From: an uncultured Chryseobacterium sp.
Lineage (GTDB): Bacteria; Bacteroidota; Bacteroidia; Flavobacteriales; Weeksellaceae
DNA: 41,847 nt
Assembly (NCBI GenBank): GCA_913777465.1
Contig: CAJYRQ010000069.1
Coordinates: forward strand, 1 to 41,847
Direction: 5' to 3'
The position numbers were made by a program, and so were the translations under genes. Positions 1-7,735 of this stretch are shown here, in pieces; position 1 is the first letter of the stretch, and each line of letters begins with the position of its first letter. A model generated the notes under the pieces. It ran no database searches. It was not told where the DNA came from and saw nothing but the letters and a program-made list of their open reading frames with translations.

Positions 1-50
1 TAATAATCAATTGTGTATTTTAAATTAACAATACCAATTTTTAAACTAAT

Positions 51-80
51 AAGAGAGACTGTTAAGTCTCTCTTATTTCA
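51..80 (+). terminator. Hairpin terminator ahead of the peptide-maturation operon
   Basis: Perfect 10-bp inverted repeat: AAGAGAGACT at 51-60, loop GTTA, AGTCTCTCTT at 65-74, followed by a weak T-rich stretch. It ends 6 bp before the ATG at 87, so it terminates something encoded to the left of the window. A terminator between a short precursor gene and its maturation genes is common in ribosomal-peptide clusters, where it lowers enzyme expression relative to precursor. That role is inferred. Confidence 0.7.
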
Positions 81-86
81 CATTCC

Positions 87-1160
87 ATGAAATATATTTT
101 GTTGTTACTGATAATACAATTTCAGCTTGTTTTTGCCCAGAACATTGAATTAGAAAATAAGGATTTAATAAATTATTATGATTTTATAAATAAGGCAGAA
201 CTTGCAATTGTAGATAACAAATTGAATGATGCTGATAATCTTTATAAGCATGCATTCCAAATTTTTAAATATCCACATGCTAAGGATATTTACAATTCAA
301 TGATTGTCGCTTTAAAAATTGGAGATCATAAAAATTCGTATTCTCAATTTAGAGCTTTGCAGTGTTTAGGTTATCCGTTTGATAAAAGCTTTATTAGAGA
401 TAATTTCAAAAGTTTTCACGCAGCATCGGAAAAATGTACTATCCATCTTAATTTAAAATATAAAAGTACTTTAGATTCTTTGTATTTAATTGACCAAAGT
501 AGCAGAAGACTTTCTAATGGAAACTATAAAAAATATCAAAAGGAAATAACGCGTAATGACAGCATTACATCTGTGAATTTATTTAGATTGATTAAACAAA
601 ATGGATTTCCCAATGAATACAATATTGGTATATACGAAAAGTCGGATATTTCATTGCAAAAATTCTATTTTATAATCTGGCATCAATTAGCTACCAATAT
701 TTATAGCTCCCAAAAGGTAAACTTTTCTGAAGTTTTAAATGAAGCTTTAAATAGCGGCAAAATAACTCCTCAAAATGCAGCTTTTCTTTATGATCTGAAC
801 AACGGTACAAATAGTTTCTCATCCCAGCATTTTAATATTTTGGGATTTGTGACAAGCAACGGCACCGATCAACCTTTAAGGAATCAGGTCATTAGCAATA
901 CAGCGCACACTGAATGTTGCTTTGTTCATGTGTGGTTTTTTCCGGAAAAAAGAAATGAAAAAGCTAAACAGATAGTTGGTAGAATTAACGAAAGCAGAAA
1001 ACGTATTGGTCTACCTGATCTTGATTCTCAATTGGCCAAAGATAAGTTTTACATAAAAAACAAAGAGTATATTTTTCAGGGTATCCCCGTGAAGCAGGAG
1101 GTGATGGAAGATAATGCCAAAGTGGAATTTTTAAAAAAGAACCTAATTAAATTACAATGA
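87..1160 (+). CDS. Exported protein of unknown function in a grasp-with-spasm cluster
   Basis: 357 residues. The N-terminus is a clear Sec signal peptide: Lys2, a run of Leu/Ile, then a likely cut after VFA (residues 15-17) before QN. The next ~90 residues look helical and TPR-like (NDADNLYKHAFQIF). The C-terminal half has the motif HTECCFVHVWFFPEK, whose His and paired Cys could bind metal or form disulfides. I do not recognise the family. Its stop overlaps the ATG of the ATP-grasp gene by 4 bp (ATGA, 1157-1160), so it is translationally coupled to the maturation enzymes. An exported partner could handle, cleave or respond to the peptide outside the cytoplasm; that is a guess from context. 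The gene is AT-rich, like the three that follow. Confidence 0.75.
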   Translation: MKYILLLLIIQFQLVFAQNIELENKDLINYYDFINKAELAIVDNKLNDADNLYKHAFQIFKYPHAKDIYNSMIVALKIGDHKNSYSQFRALQCLGYPFDKSFIRDNFKSFHAASEKCTIHLNLKYKSTLDSLYLIDQSSRRLSNGNYKKYQKEITRNDSITSVNLFRLIKQNGFPNEYNIGIYEKSDISLQKFYFIIWHQLATNIYSSQKVNFSEVLNEALNSGKITPQNAAFLYDLNNGTNSFSSQHFNILGFVTSNGTDQPLRNQVISNTAHTECCFVHVWFFPEKRNEKAKQIVGRINESRKRIGLPDLDSQLAKDKFYIKNKEYIFQGIPVKQEVMEDNAKVEFLKKNLIKLQ

Positions 1161-2083
1161 TTCTGATAATAAGTGCTGATGGCGATGTGATGTCAAATAA
1201 TATCTGTATCCACCTTTCAAGGCTTAACAAGGATTTTATCAGGCTTAATGAAAGCCAACTGATTACAGATGTTAATTTTGATTTTGGTCAAGATAGGTTT
1301 GAGTTCGTTATAAATGGTGATAGTTCATATAATTTAAAAGAAATCAATTCTGTTTATTATCGTAATGGCTCAATTTTCTATCAGGACTTCTCAATAAATA
1401 TTGATACAGATGTACATCAGTTTTATCAGTCCGAATACCGTGCAGTTACAAAATTTATCTACTATTATTTGAATAAAAATTGTTCTCGCATATTTGGGAA
1501 TCTACTGCACTCAGAAATAAACAAGTTAGAAGTTTTAGATTTGGCAAAAGACCTTGGTTTTAAGATTCCTGAAACACATATAGTGTCACATAAGCAATTA
1601 CTGGATAGAATCTTAAATAGTAATTCTCAATTTATTACGAAATCAATATCTGAAATGAAACCCATTTATTTAAATAATGAACTTTTTCTGAATTACACGA
1701 AAGCAATTTCGTGTGATGATATTAACGAAAAGCCTGAAAATATTATCCCATCTCTGATTCAGGAAAGAATTAATAGTGAGTACGAAATAAGGATATTTTT
1801 CTTTCAGCAGAATATTTGGTCGATTGCAGTATTTGATCTTTTAAAAAACGCAGATGGTAGAAATGTGAATGGAAAAAAATATATCCCATACGAACTTCCG
1901 GACGGAATATGCGCTAAAATATTATTGCTGGCTAAAAATTTAAGTTTAAATTGTGGAACTATTGATATACTCAGGCAAAATGGTGAATTCTATTTTCTTG
2001 AAGTTAATCCGTTGGGGCAATTTCATGATGTAAACTATTGGGGTAATTATAAAATTGATCAACATATTGCTGAATTACTATGA
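1157..2083 (+). CDS. gwsG: ATP-grasp peptide maturase, grasp-with-spasm system
   Basis: 308 residues, the usual size for ATP-grasp ligases of the graspetide (omega-ester/amide peptide) type. Visible landmarks: an N-terminal MILIISADGD strand-turn; a probable ATP-binding Lys in QFITKSI (K162); QERINSEYEIRIF with E203 and the RxF step; and the metal-binding C-terminal block GTIDIL...FLEVNPLGQF (E282, N284). ATP-grasp enzymes of this class activate Asp/Glu side chains of a precursor peptide as acyl-phosphates and close ester or amide crosslinks. The start is fixed by ATGA overlap with the exported-protein gene, and the stop overlaps the next ATG by 4 bp. The GwsG assignment rests on these motifs plus the SPASM partner at 2240. 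Confidence 0.85.
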   Translation: MILIISADGDVMSNNICIHLSRLNKDFIRLNESQLITDVNFDFGQDRFEFVINGDSSYNLKEINSVYYRNGSIFYQDFSINIDTDVHQFYQSEYRAVTKFIYYYLNKNCSRIFGNLLHSEINKLEVLDLAKDLGFKIPETHIVSHKQLLDRILNSNSQFITKSISEMKPIYLNNELFLNYTKAISCDDINEKPENIIPSLIQERINSEYEIRIFFFQQNIWSIAVFDLLKNADGRNVNGKKYIPYELPDGICAKILLLAKNLSLNCGTIDILRQNGEFYFLEVNPLGQFHDVNYWGNYKIDQHIAELL

Positions 2084-2238
2084 GAAAAAAATTGAATCTT
2101 AACGGTGTAGAACTATGCCTGCAGGAATGGACAATATGCAACGTGGTTTCCAAAGTAAAATTGGTACGGAAACAAAACATTAAAAGTAGTAAGCTTTTAA
2201 TCACCAGAGCTCCGAAAAAATACTCTACTTTATTTTAA
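2080..2238 (+). CDS. 52-aa basic ORF, coupled between gwsG and gwsS
   Basis: ORF of 52 codons whose ATG overlaps the gwsG stop (ATGA at 2080-2083) and whose TAA ends 1 bp before the gwsS ATG. It begins MRKKLNLNGVEL, which resembles the start of Bacteroidetes double-glycine leader peptides (MKKLNLKG...), but there is no GG cleavage site. The rest is basic (VKLVRKQNIKSSK) and ends KKYSTLF. It has two Cys and few acidic residues, so it is a poor core for a graspetide. It could be a small recognition or partner protein, or a decayed precursor. The perfect packing on both sides is the best argument that it is translated. Family not recognised. Confidence 0.55.
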   Translation: MRKKLNLNGVELCLQEWTICNVVSKVKLVRKQNIKSSKLLITRAPKKYSTLF

Positions 2239-2239
2239 A

Positions 2240-3313
2240 ATGTTTTTGAAATTATTTGATTCAGTACGAATCACAGAAGGTGTTCAAAGAGCTGTAATTT
2301 TTGATACCGCTACCGGCTTCTTGAATTATATTCCAAAAAGCTTTGCTGCCTTACTTCAGAATGAAAAGGAAAATTATGCCTCTTTGATGGAGGAACTGGA
2401 CCTTGAATCGAGAGATACTTTGCAGCAGTATATACAATTTGTACAGCAACATCAGTTAGGTACAATTATCAAAACAGGAGAAGAATTATCCTATTTCAAG
2501 AAGTCTTTAGATCGTCCGGTAGAAGTATCAAATGTCGATTTTTTTATCTTTGACTTACGCCCATCTGACTTTAATGAAGATATTGTACGTCAGATTAATC
2601 AGCTAAATATCAAATTTGTTCAGCTCAGAATATTGATGGAAAGTCATATTAATGATGTTATCAAATTATTCTCAAAGCTTTCTTTATTCAATAATACATC
2701 TGTGAACGAAGTCAGCATTGTACTACCTTACTGTTTTGAATTAGAGGATTGTATTATTACTGGAAATGTAATAAAGTCTACTATATTTTTACAGTTTTTA
2801 TTCCACTCTTGTCCAGATAGTAGTTTTAAGACATATGGTAATATTCAAATATCGAAATTTCAAAAAGTTGTCAAAATTCCTAATGATTGCGGCTGTGTGA
2901 ATCTAAAAAACTTAACAATTCAACGTTCATTTTACAATGAGGCGCTTCATCATAATACTTGTCTTAATAAGAAAATAGCAATAGATGAAAATGGTTTTAT
3001 AAGAAATTGCCCTTCTATGCCAAGTAGTTTTGGGAATATTAAGGAAACATCATTATTGAAAGCATTATCACATCCTGATTTTAAGAAATATTGGAATCTT
3101 ACCAAAGATGAAATTGATGTATGTAAAGATTGTGAGTTCCGTTACTTGTGTACTGATTGCAGAGCATACACAGAGAGGGGTTATGAGAATCACAAAGTAG
3201 TTGATCGATCTAAGCCTTTAAAGTGTGGTTATAGCCCATACACTGGTGTGTGGGAGGAGTGGAGCACAAATCCTCTAAAAGAACGCGCAATAAAATTTTA
3301 TCATTTGGACTAA
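2240..3313 (+). CDS. gwsS: SPASM-domain peptide maturase lacking the radical-SAM motif
   Basis: 357 residues. The C-terminal third carries a SPASM-type Cys set: C241, C257, C295-x2-C298, C304-x2-C307 and C329, which in this family bind auxiliary Fe-S clusters. Two further Cys (C217, C219) precede it. The N-terminal part has no CxxxCxxC motif, so it cannot bind the radical-SAM cluster. This is the defining oddity of the SPASM partner in grasp-with-spasm systems, where it accompanies an ATP-grasp maturase. The gene begins 1 bp after the 52-aa ORF and closes the operon. A role in binding or presenting the precursor is plausible but unproven. Confidence 0.85.
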   Translation: MFLKLFDSVRITEGVQRAVIFDTATGFLNYIPKSFAALLQNEKENYASLMEELDLESRDTLQQYIQFVQQHQLGTIIKTGEELSYFKKSLDRPVEVSNVDFFIFDLRPSDFNEDIVRQINQLNIKFVQLRILMESHINDVIKLFSKLSLFNNTSVNEVSIVLPYCFELEDCIITGNVIKSTIFLQFLFHSCPDSSFKTYGNIQISKFQKVVKIPNDCGCVNLKNLTIQRSFYNEALHHNTCLNKKIAIDENGFIRNCPSMPSSFGNIKETSLLKALSHPDFKKYWNLTKDEIDVCKDCEFRYLCTDCRAYTERGYENHKVVDRSKPLKCGYSPYTGVWEEWSTNPLKERAIKFYHLD

Positions 3314-3635
3314 ATATGTAATTACTATTCTAAGAAATATATTTCAAAAGAAAATATTTTGGCATATTTACATAACAGTTTTTTAGCTACATTCTAGTAG
3401 TTATGGATCTTAAATAAAGAGAGAAGAAAGCCTAAAAAATCATTTTTTTTGTTATTATTATGCTATTCGGCTTATAATAATAACTAGACTCTAAAGTCGG
3501 TCGTCGATATTCAAAATTCCTTGCAATATCTTAACCTAAGATGCTTCCAGCATTCAGCATCCCCTTTCCAGCCTTTTTTATTACGATTGTACTTCGAGTT
3601 CATGATAATTAAAACCTTCTGCTTCAGTTTCCGAA
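3314..3635. other. Non-coding spacer between convergent gwsS and rny
   Basis: No convincing gene. It holds an AT-only inverted repeat (GTTATTATTA at 3451-3460, TAATAATAAC at 3475-3484) with no T-run on the 3' side in either orientation, and a short heptamer array at 3543-3570. A 76-aa reading frame that runs from here into the rny end crosses the rny terminator and was not accepted. Confidence 0.6.
3543..3570. repeat. Degenerate 7-bp repeat array, 4 units
   Basis: Four consecutive heptamers in register: GCTTCCA, GCATTCA, GCATCCC, CTTTCCA, followed by GCC. The consensus GCATCCA is the reverse complement of the GGATGC-type heptamers at 36580-36600. See the finding on heptamer arrays. Confidence 0.55.
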
Positions 3636-3669
3636 AACAAAAAAACCTTCCAAGAAACTGGAAGGTTTT
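3636..3669 (-). terminator. Intrinsic terminator of rny
   Basis: 10-bp inverted repeat (AAAACCTTCC at 3642-3651, GGAAGGTTTT at 3660-3669, 8-nt loop). Read on the minus strand it is followed by a run of seven T, interrupted by G, then four more T. It lies 19 bp past the rny stop. Confidence 0.88.
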
Positions 3670-3687
3670 ATCGTATGTTGTGTATGT

Positions 3688-5259
3688 TTATCTTGCAATG
3701 TTCACTGCTCTGGTTTCCCTGATAACGGTTACTTTCACCTGTCCGGGGTAAGTAAGCTCATTCTGGATTTTTTCAGAAATGTCGTAAGACAATTGAGAAG
3801 CAACTTCGTCGTTTACTTTTCCACTTTCTACCATTACCCTTAGCTCTCTACCGGCCTGGATGGCATACGCTGAAGATACCCCGTCAAAGCTTAGTGCAGC
3901 AGACTCAAGGTCTTTCAGTCTCTGGATGTAAGATTCCAGCACCTGTCTTCTGGCGCCCGGTCTTGCCCCTGAGATTGCATCGGCCACCTGGATGATCGGC
4001 GATAACAAAGAGGTCATTTCCACCTCATCGTGGTGAGCTCCGATGGCGTTTACCACCTCTGCATTTTCACCGTATTTTTCAGCCCACTGCATACCCAGTA
4101 AAGCGTGAGGAAGCTCGGATTCCTGCTCAGGAACTTTCCCGATATCGTGTAACAGACCTGCTCTTTTCGCTAATTTTACGTTCAGTCCTAATTCAGCCGC
4201 CATAGTTGCAGCAATGTTGGCTACTTCCCTGGAGTGCTGTAATAGGTTCTGCCCGTAAGAAGAACGGTATTTCATTCGACCTACGATCTTGATCAGTTCC
4301 GGATGTAACCCGTGGATTCCAAGATCGATGATCGTTCTTTTACCTACTTCGATGATTTCTTCTTCGATCTGCTTTCTTGTTTTCTCTACCACTTCTTCGA
4401 TTCTTGCCGGGTGGATTCTTCCGTCCGTTACCAATCGGTGAAGGGACAATCTGGCGATCTCTCTTCTTACCGGGTCGAAACATGAAAGAAGGATGGCTTC
4501 CGGAGTATCATCAACGATGATCTCCACACCGGTTACGGCTTCCAGGGCACGGATGTTTCTTCCTTCCCTACCGATGATTCTCCCTTTTACTTCATCAGAC
4601 TCGATGTTGAATACCGATACGGAGTTTTCAATCGCCTGTTCCGTTCCGATTCTCTGAATAGTCTGGATGACGATTTTTCTAGCTTCGCTTTTCGCATTAA
4701 GCTGAGCTTCTTCCATGATGCTCTGAACGTGCGCCTGAGCTCTTGTTTTGGCTTCTGCTTTCAACGATTCTACCAGTTCGGCTTTGGCCTCTTCTGCAGA
4801 GTAGTTGGATATTTTTTCTAAAATTTCAACCTTCTTGGCTGTTGCCACGTCAAGTTCCTGCTGCTTTCTTTCCAGGATCTCTGCCTTTTTTGCATAATCC
4901 GCAATCTGCTTGTCCAGGTCTTTTTCAAGCTTTCCGGCTTTGCTGAGCTCATCGTTCAGCTTGTGTTCTTTGTCCTTGATTCTTTTCTCCACCTCCTGCA
5001 TTTTCTTTTCGCGGGACTGGATGTCGGCATCATGCTGGGATTTCAGCTCCAGGAATTTTTCCTTGGCCTGGATGTTCTTTTCTTTTTTTATGGATTCGGC
5101 TTGTACGGTAGCTTTCTCTATCAGGTTTTCCGCATTTTTCTTTGCATCATCTATAATAAATTTTGCTTTGGTATTCAATGAGCTTTTGGAAAAAAGTATT
5201 CCTAACACTGCACCGATGACCAGGCAAATTACGCCGACTATTATGGCTGTTATTGTCAT
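3688..5259 (-). CDS. rny: Ribonuclease Y
   Basis: 523 residues, normal for RNase Y, the membrane-anchored endoribonuclease that starts mRNA decay. Domains in order: N-terminal transmembrane helix (about residues 3-24); a long Lys/Glu-rich coiled coil (about 30-200); a KH RNA-binding domain with [10 protein letters not shown] (227-236); and an HD domain with the metal-binding HD pair in GLLHDIGKV (H371, D372), with further conserved His in IGAHHDE. The gene follows the 6S RNA and zapA on the same strand and has its own terminator. The start has Met followed by the hydrophobic anchor, as expected. Confidence 0.97.
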   Translation of the reverse strand: MTITAIIVGVICLVIGAVLGILFSKSSLNTKAKFIIDDAKKNAENLIEKATVQAESIKKEKNIQAKEKFLELKSQHDADIQSREKKMQEVEKRIKDKEHKLNDELSKAGKLEKDLDKQIADYAKKAEILERKQQELDVATAKKVEILEKISNYSAEEAKAELVESLKAEAKTRAQAHVQSIMEEAQLNAKSEARKIVIQTIQRIGTEQAIENSVSVFNIESDEVKGRIIGREGRNIRALEAVTGVEIIVDDTPEAILLSCFDPVRREIARLSLHRLVTDGRIHPARIEEVVEKTRKQIEEEIIEVGKRTIIDLGIHGLHPELIKIVGRMKYRSSYGQNLLQHSREVANIAATMAAELGLNVKLAKRAGLLHDIGKVPEQESELPHALLGMQWAEKYGENAEVVNAIGAHHDEVEMTSLLSPIIQVADAISGARPGARRQVLESYIQRLKDLESAALSFDGVSSAYAIQAGRELRVMVESGKVNDEVASQLSYDISEKIQNELTYPGQVKVTVIRETRAVNIAR

Positions 5260-5296
5260 ATCTATATATAAGTTTTAATTGTCCTCAATTTTGCAT

Positions 5297-5464
5297 AAAA
5301 AAGCCTACAACAATTCAAAGATTGAGAGTAAACTCCTAATCAACACGATTTGAACTGATTTCCACTGTCTGTAATCCGGAGAACCGGCACGCCATTCAGT
5401 GGACATTTGTTCGGTAATTGTTTAGCGTTGAGTTTACCTTTAATGTGTTAGAATCATTGTAGGC
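5297..5464 (-). ncRNA. ssrS: 6S RNA (6S-Flavo type), between zapA and rny
   Basis: About 168 nt on the minus strand with nested complementary arms: terminal stem GCCTACAA/TTGTAGGC (5457-5464 with 5303-5310); a second stem GTAAACTC/GAGTTTAC (5430-5437 with 5328-5335); and an upper stem TCCACTG/CAGTGGA (5397-5403 with 5361-5367). Between them lie large unpaired strands, giving one long rod with a central bubble, the shape of 6S RNA, which binds RNA polymerase as a promoter mimic. Six T follow the terminal stem, as at a transcript end. It starts 20 bp after the zapA stop; zapA-6S linkage is known across bacteria, and a 6S-Flavo family is described in Bacteroidetes. It lacks any supported ORF. 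The family call is mine by eye. Confidence 0.85.
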
Positions 5465-5484
5465 AGTTGGCCGGGAAAAAAAAT

Positions 5485-5772
5485 CTATTTCCCTGTTTCA
5501 TTCAACGATTGACTGATCCTGGATAATCTTTCGTTGGTAGATTGTATTGTTTTATCGTAGTTCATAGACACCACCTCGGCATTAGTTCCCAGTTTCAGGG
5601 CACACATGGCCAAAGCATCCTGTTTGTCTCTCACATCGAAATTCTGTTCAAAATCCTTAATCATATTTTCAATTTGCTTCCCGACTTTGCGCAGCGTTTC
5701 TTCTTCTGCTGCCGGTACATTCAGCGGATATACCCTTCCGGCAATGTTAATGGTTATTCTTCTTACCTCCAT
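5485..5772 (-). CDS. zapA: Cell division protein ZapA
   Basis: 95 residues. ZapA tetramers crosslink FtsZ protofilaments and stabilise the Z-ring. The N-terminal domain has the typical IxIxGRxYPL pattern (ITINIAGRVYPLNVPAAEEE), followed by a helical tail (KVGKQIENMIKDFEQNF..DKQDALAMCALKL) that forms the coiled coil. The ATG overlaps the stop of the upstream coiled-coil gene (TAATG), so the two are translationally coupled. The 6S RNA follows directly, a conserved arrangement that supports both calls. Confidence 0.92.
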   Translation of the reverse strand: MEVRRITINIAGRVYPLNVPAAEEETLRKVGKQIENMIKDFEQNFDVRDKQDALAMCALKLGTNAEVVSMNYDKTIQSTNERLSRISQSLNETGK

Positions 5773-6074
5773 TATAATCCACTGTTTTGAAGCTGGGCAA
5801 TACAGAAATCTATTTCTTTCACCAATCGGTTGATGTGGTTTTTCATCAGCCGGTTGTGCTCAGGATTTCCGGATATTGCCGAATACAATTTTATATTTTT
5901 TTGTTCTTCTGCTAATACCTGATTTTTTTTTCTTTCCTCATCATACTTCTTCTTCAGTTCTTCATGCTCAACATTCAGTTCGGAAAATTCTTCAGTAAGA
6001 TTTTTATAACTTTTCTGCAATTGTAAAATCTTTTTCTCTAATTCTGAAAAATGGTTTTCTAAATCTTGAAGCAT
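5772..6074 (-). CDS. Small coiled-coil protein coupled to zapA
   Basis: 100 residues, almost entirely heptad-patterned and rich in Glu/Lys/Leu (LENHFSELEKKILQLQ...EELKKKYDEERKK), ending in a less charged helix (LVKEIDFCIAQLQNSGL). No catalytic motif is visible. It sits directly upstream of zapA with a 1-bp stop/start overlap, so a role in Z-ring assembly similar to other small coiled-coil division proteins (ZapB-like) is a reasonable inference. Similarity to E. coli ZapB beyond coiled-coil character cannot be shown here. Confidence 0.8.
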   Translation of the reverse strand: MLQDLENHFSELEKKILQLQKSYKNLTEEFSELNVEHEELKKKYDEERKKNQVLAEEQKNIKLYSAISGNPEHNRLMKNHINRLVKEIDFCIAQLQNSGL

Positions 6075-6103
6075 TTCAGGTTTTCGTATATTCTAACTAT
6101 TAG

Positions 6104-6135
6104 CAAAAATAACAAAATATTAATACTAACAAAAA
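6104..6135 (-). promoter_or_regulatory. Bacteroidetes-type promoter of the coiled-coil-zapA-6S unit
   Basis: On the minus strand, TTTTTG (6135-6130) is followed after 18 nt by TATTTTTG (6111-6104), matching the -33 TTG / -7 TAnnTTTG consensus. The start codon at 6074 lies about 27 nt downstream of the expected transcription start. Confidence 0.65.
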
Positions 6136-6162
6136 TAAAACGGTCTATATTTTGACGTAAAA

Positions 6163-6192
6163 CAAAAAAGGAGACGCAAAACTGCGTCTTCC
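6163..6192 (-). terminator. Terminator of the ubiE-porT operon
   Basis: Arms AGACGCA (6172-6178) and TGCGTCT (6183-6189), with an added G-T pair and G-C pair below. Read on the minus strand it is followed by six T. It lies about 22 bp past the porT stop. Confidence 0.85.
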
Positions 6193-6213
6193 TTATGTAT
6201 TTTAAGGCTATAC

Positions 6214-6996
6214 TTATTCGAATTTAAGCACGAAGAAGATTGCTCTGGTCTGCAGCGTAGACATGGCAGACGTCCAGTACGGAGGCGTTGTGGCATTATC
6301 CGCCACGATCTCGTTGTTCATGATAAAAGTACCTCTTACTGCCGGAGTCAGCTTGAACTTGTTGAAGTAAAACTGGATCCCCATTTCAGCCGACCATGCA
6401 AAGTTATGCGTCGTAGAACGGAATACCTGCTGAAGGTTGTCGTCCGTAGAGCTTGAGTTGGACTGCAGGTTTACGATATAGTTTACCCCCGCCGCAACAT
6501 ACGGCCTGGAATTGTACCATCTTTGCCCGTGGAATTCCAGCAATACCGGAACATCCACCAAAGTACTCTTAATTTCCCTCACCTTATCCTTTTCCTGCAA
6601 AGGGAACGGAATAAAAGGATCGTTGGTTAAAGTACCCGCCGCATACTGGTCGTTGGACTGCGTATTAAAAGTCAACTGTCTCTGGCCGAATTGTAACCCC
6701 GGTTCTAATCGTACATCCAGATAATCGTTCAGTCTCCACTTGGCGATAAGGCCGGCACCGAAACTGTAACTCTCTTTGGATGAAACAAGATTCTGATTAT
6801 TATTCATCCCGTATCTCGGATTCAGAACGATACGGTAATCCAGCCTGTTACCGTTCAGATAAAAACCCCAGCTGAATTTCTGCTCGTCGAAATCTTCCAG
6901 CTTATCCATTCTGTTACGGGTTCTGAATTGCGCGTTCGCTAAAACGGCAACATTTACTGACGCTAAAACCAGTGCTCTTAATAAAAATTTATTCAT
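6214..6996 (-). CDS. porT: PorT-family outer-membrane protein of type IX secretion
   Basis: 260 residues with an N-terminal signal peptide ending near VLANA/QF. The body is a series of amphipathic beta strands (FSWGFYLNGNRLDYRIVLNP, YSFGAGLIAKWRLNDYLDVRLEPGLQFGQRQL) ending in Phe-Glu (FFVLKFE), the pattern of a small outer-membrane barrel. PorT/SprT in Bacteroidetes has this size and start, is needed for T9SS export, and is often next to ubiE, as here: the porT ATG is 4 bp after the ubiE stop. The T9SS cargo genes at 27732 and 29309 fit a working T9SS. A generic porin-family protein is the alternative if the match to PorT is weaker than it appears. Confidence 0.82.
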   Translation of the reverse strand: MNKFLLRALVLASVNVAVLANAQFRTRNRMDKLEDFDEQKFSWGFYLNGNRLDYRIVLNPRYGMNNNQNLVSSKESYSFGAGLIAKWRLNDYLDVRLEPGLQFGQRQLTFNTQSNDQYAAGTLTNDPFIPFPLQEKDKVREIKSTLVDVPVLLEFHGQRWYNSRPYVAAGVNYIVNLQSNSSSTDDNLQQVFRSTTHNFAWSAEMGIQFYFNKFKLTPAVRGTFIMNNEIVADNATTPPYWTSAMSTLQTRAIFFVLKFE

Positions 6997-7000
6997 AGGG

Positions 7001-7732
7001 TTACTTTGTTGCTTTATAAATTGTGGCTATACCCAAACTTAGTTTTTTATATTCAACTTTTTTAAATCCTGTATCTAAAAGAATTTGTCTCATCTTTTCC
7101 CCGAAAGGAAAAGCATTTACAGAATCCGGAAGGTATGTATATGCCCTATTATCTTTGGAAACCAGTCTGCCGATGGCAGGTAAGATGTTTTTAAAATAAA
7201 ACATATACAATGGCCCCATAACCCCTTCAACTTTTGAAAACTCGAGGATGTAAACACTCTTGTTATCTTTAACTACTCTTCTCAACTCTGCCAAACCTTT
7301 GGTAAGGTTTTCAAAATTCCTTACTCCAAATGCAACGGATACGGCATCGAATCTATTGTCCTCGTAAGGTAAATTCTCTGCATCCCCTTTTTGCATGGAA
7401 ATTTTGCCGTCTAATTTAAGTTTTTTTATTTTAATAACGCCAACATTTAACATTTGTTGCGATAAATCCAAACCAATCACCCGGGAGCCTGTTCCCTTTT
7501 CAATGGCGATGGCCAGATCTCCCGTTCCCGTAGCCACATCCAGCACTTCCTGCGGCCGGTCATTTTTCATCCACTTCACCAATGTATTTCTCCATAAAAC
7601 ATCAATTTTCAGAGAAAGCACACGATTCAGAACATCGTATTTCGGTGCAATATTGTCGAACATATCCTCTACCTGACTCTTCTTGGTAGCGTCAGAATTG
7701 TAGGGTGTAATTTTGGTAATATCTTTTGTCAA
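7001..7732 (-). CDS. ubiE: Demethylmenaquinone C-methyltransferase
   Basis: 243 residues, the normal length for UbiE/MenG, which methylates demethylmenaquinone with S-adenosylmethionine in the last step of menaquinone synthesis. Visible: FDNIAPKYDVLNRVLSLKID, SAM-binding motif VLDVATGTGDLAIAIE, DLSQQMLNVG, GDAENLPYEDNRFDAVSVAFGVRNF, and RRVVKDNKSVYILEFSKVE. In this lineage menaquinone is the sole quinone, so the product also feeds the cytochrome bd encoded at 24078. It is in a tight operon: 3 bp after the preceding gene and 4 bp before porT. Confidence 0.97.
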   Translation of the reverse strand: MTKDITKITPYNSDATKKSQVEDMFDNIAPKYDVLNRVLSLKIDVLWRNTLVKWMKNDRPQEVLDVATGTGDLAIAIEKGTGSRVIGLDLSQQMLNVGVIKIKKLKLDGKISMQKGDAENLPYEDNRFDAVSVAFGVRNFENLTKGLAELRRVVKDNKSVYILEFSKVEGVMGPLYMFYFKNILPAIGRLVSKDNRAYTYLPDSVNAFPFGEKMRQILLDTGFKKVEYKKLSLGIATIYKATK

Positions 7733-7735
7733 AAC

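Noticed and set aside
3451-3484. AT-only inverted repeat considered as gwsS terminator
   Set aside because: There is no T-run after the 3' arm on either strand; only a T-run before it on the plus strand.
4910-5278. 122-aa and 72-aa plus-strand frames opposite the rny coiled coil
   Set aside because: Antisense shadows of a low-complexity Lys/Glu-rich coding region (Ser/Phe-rich translations); no independent support.
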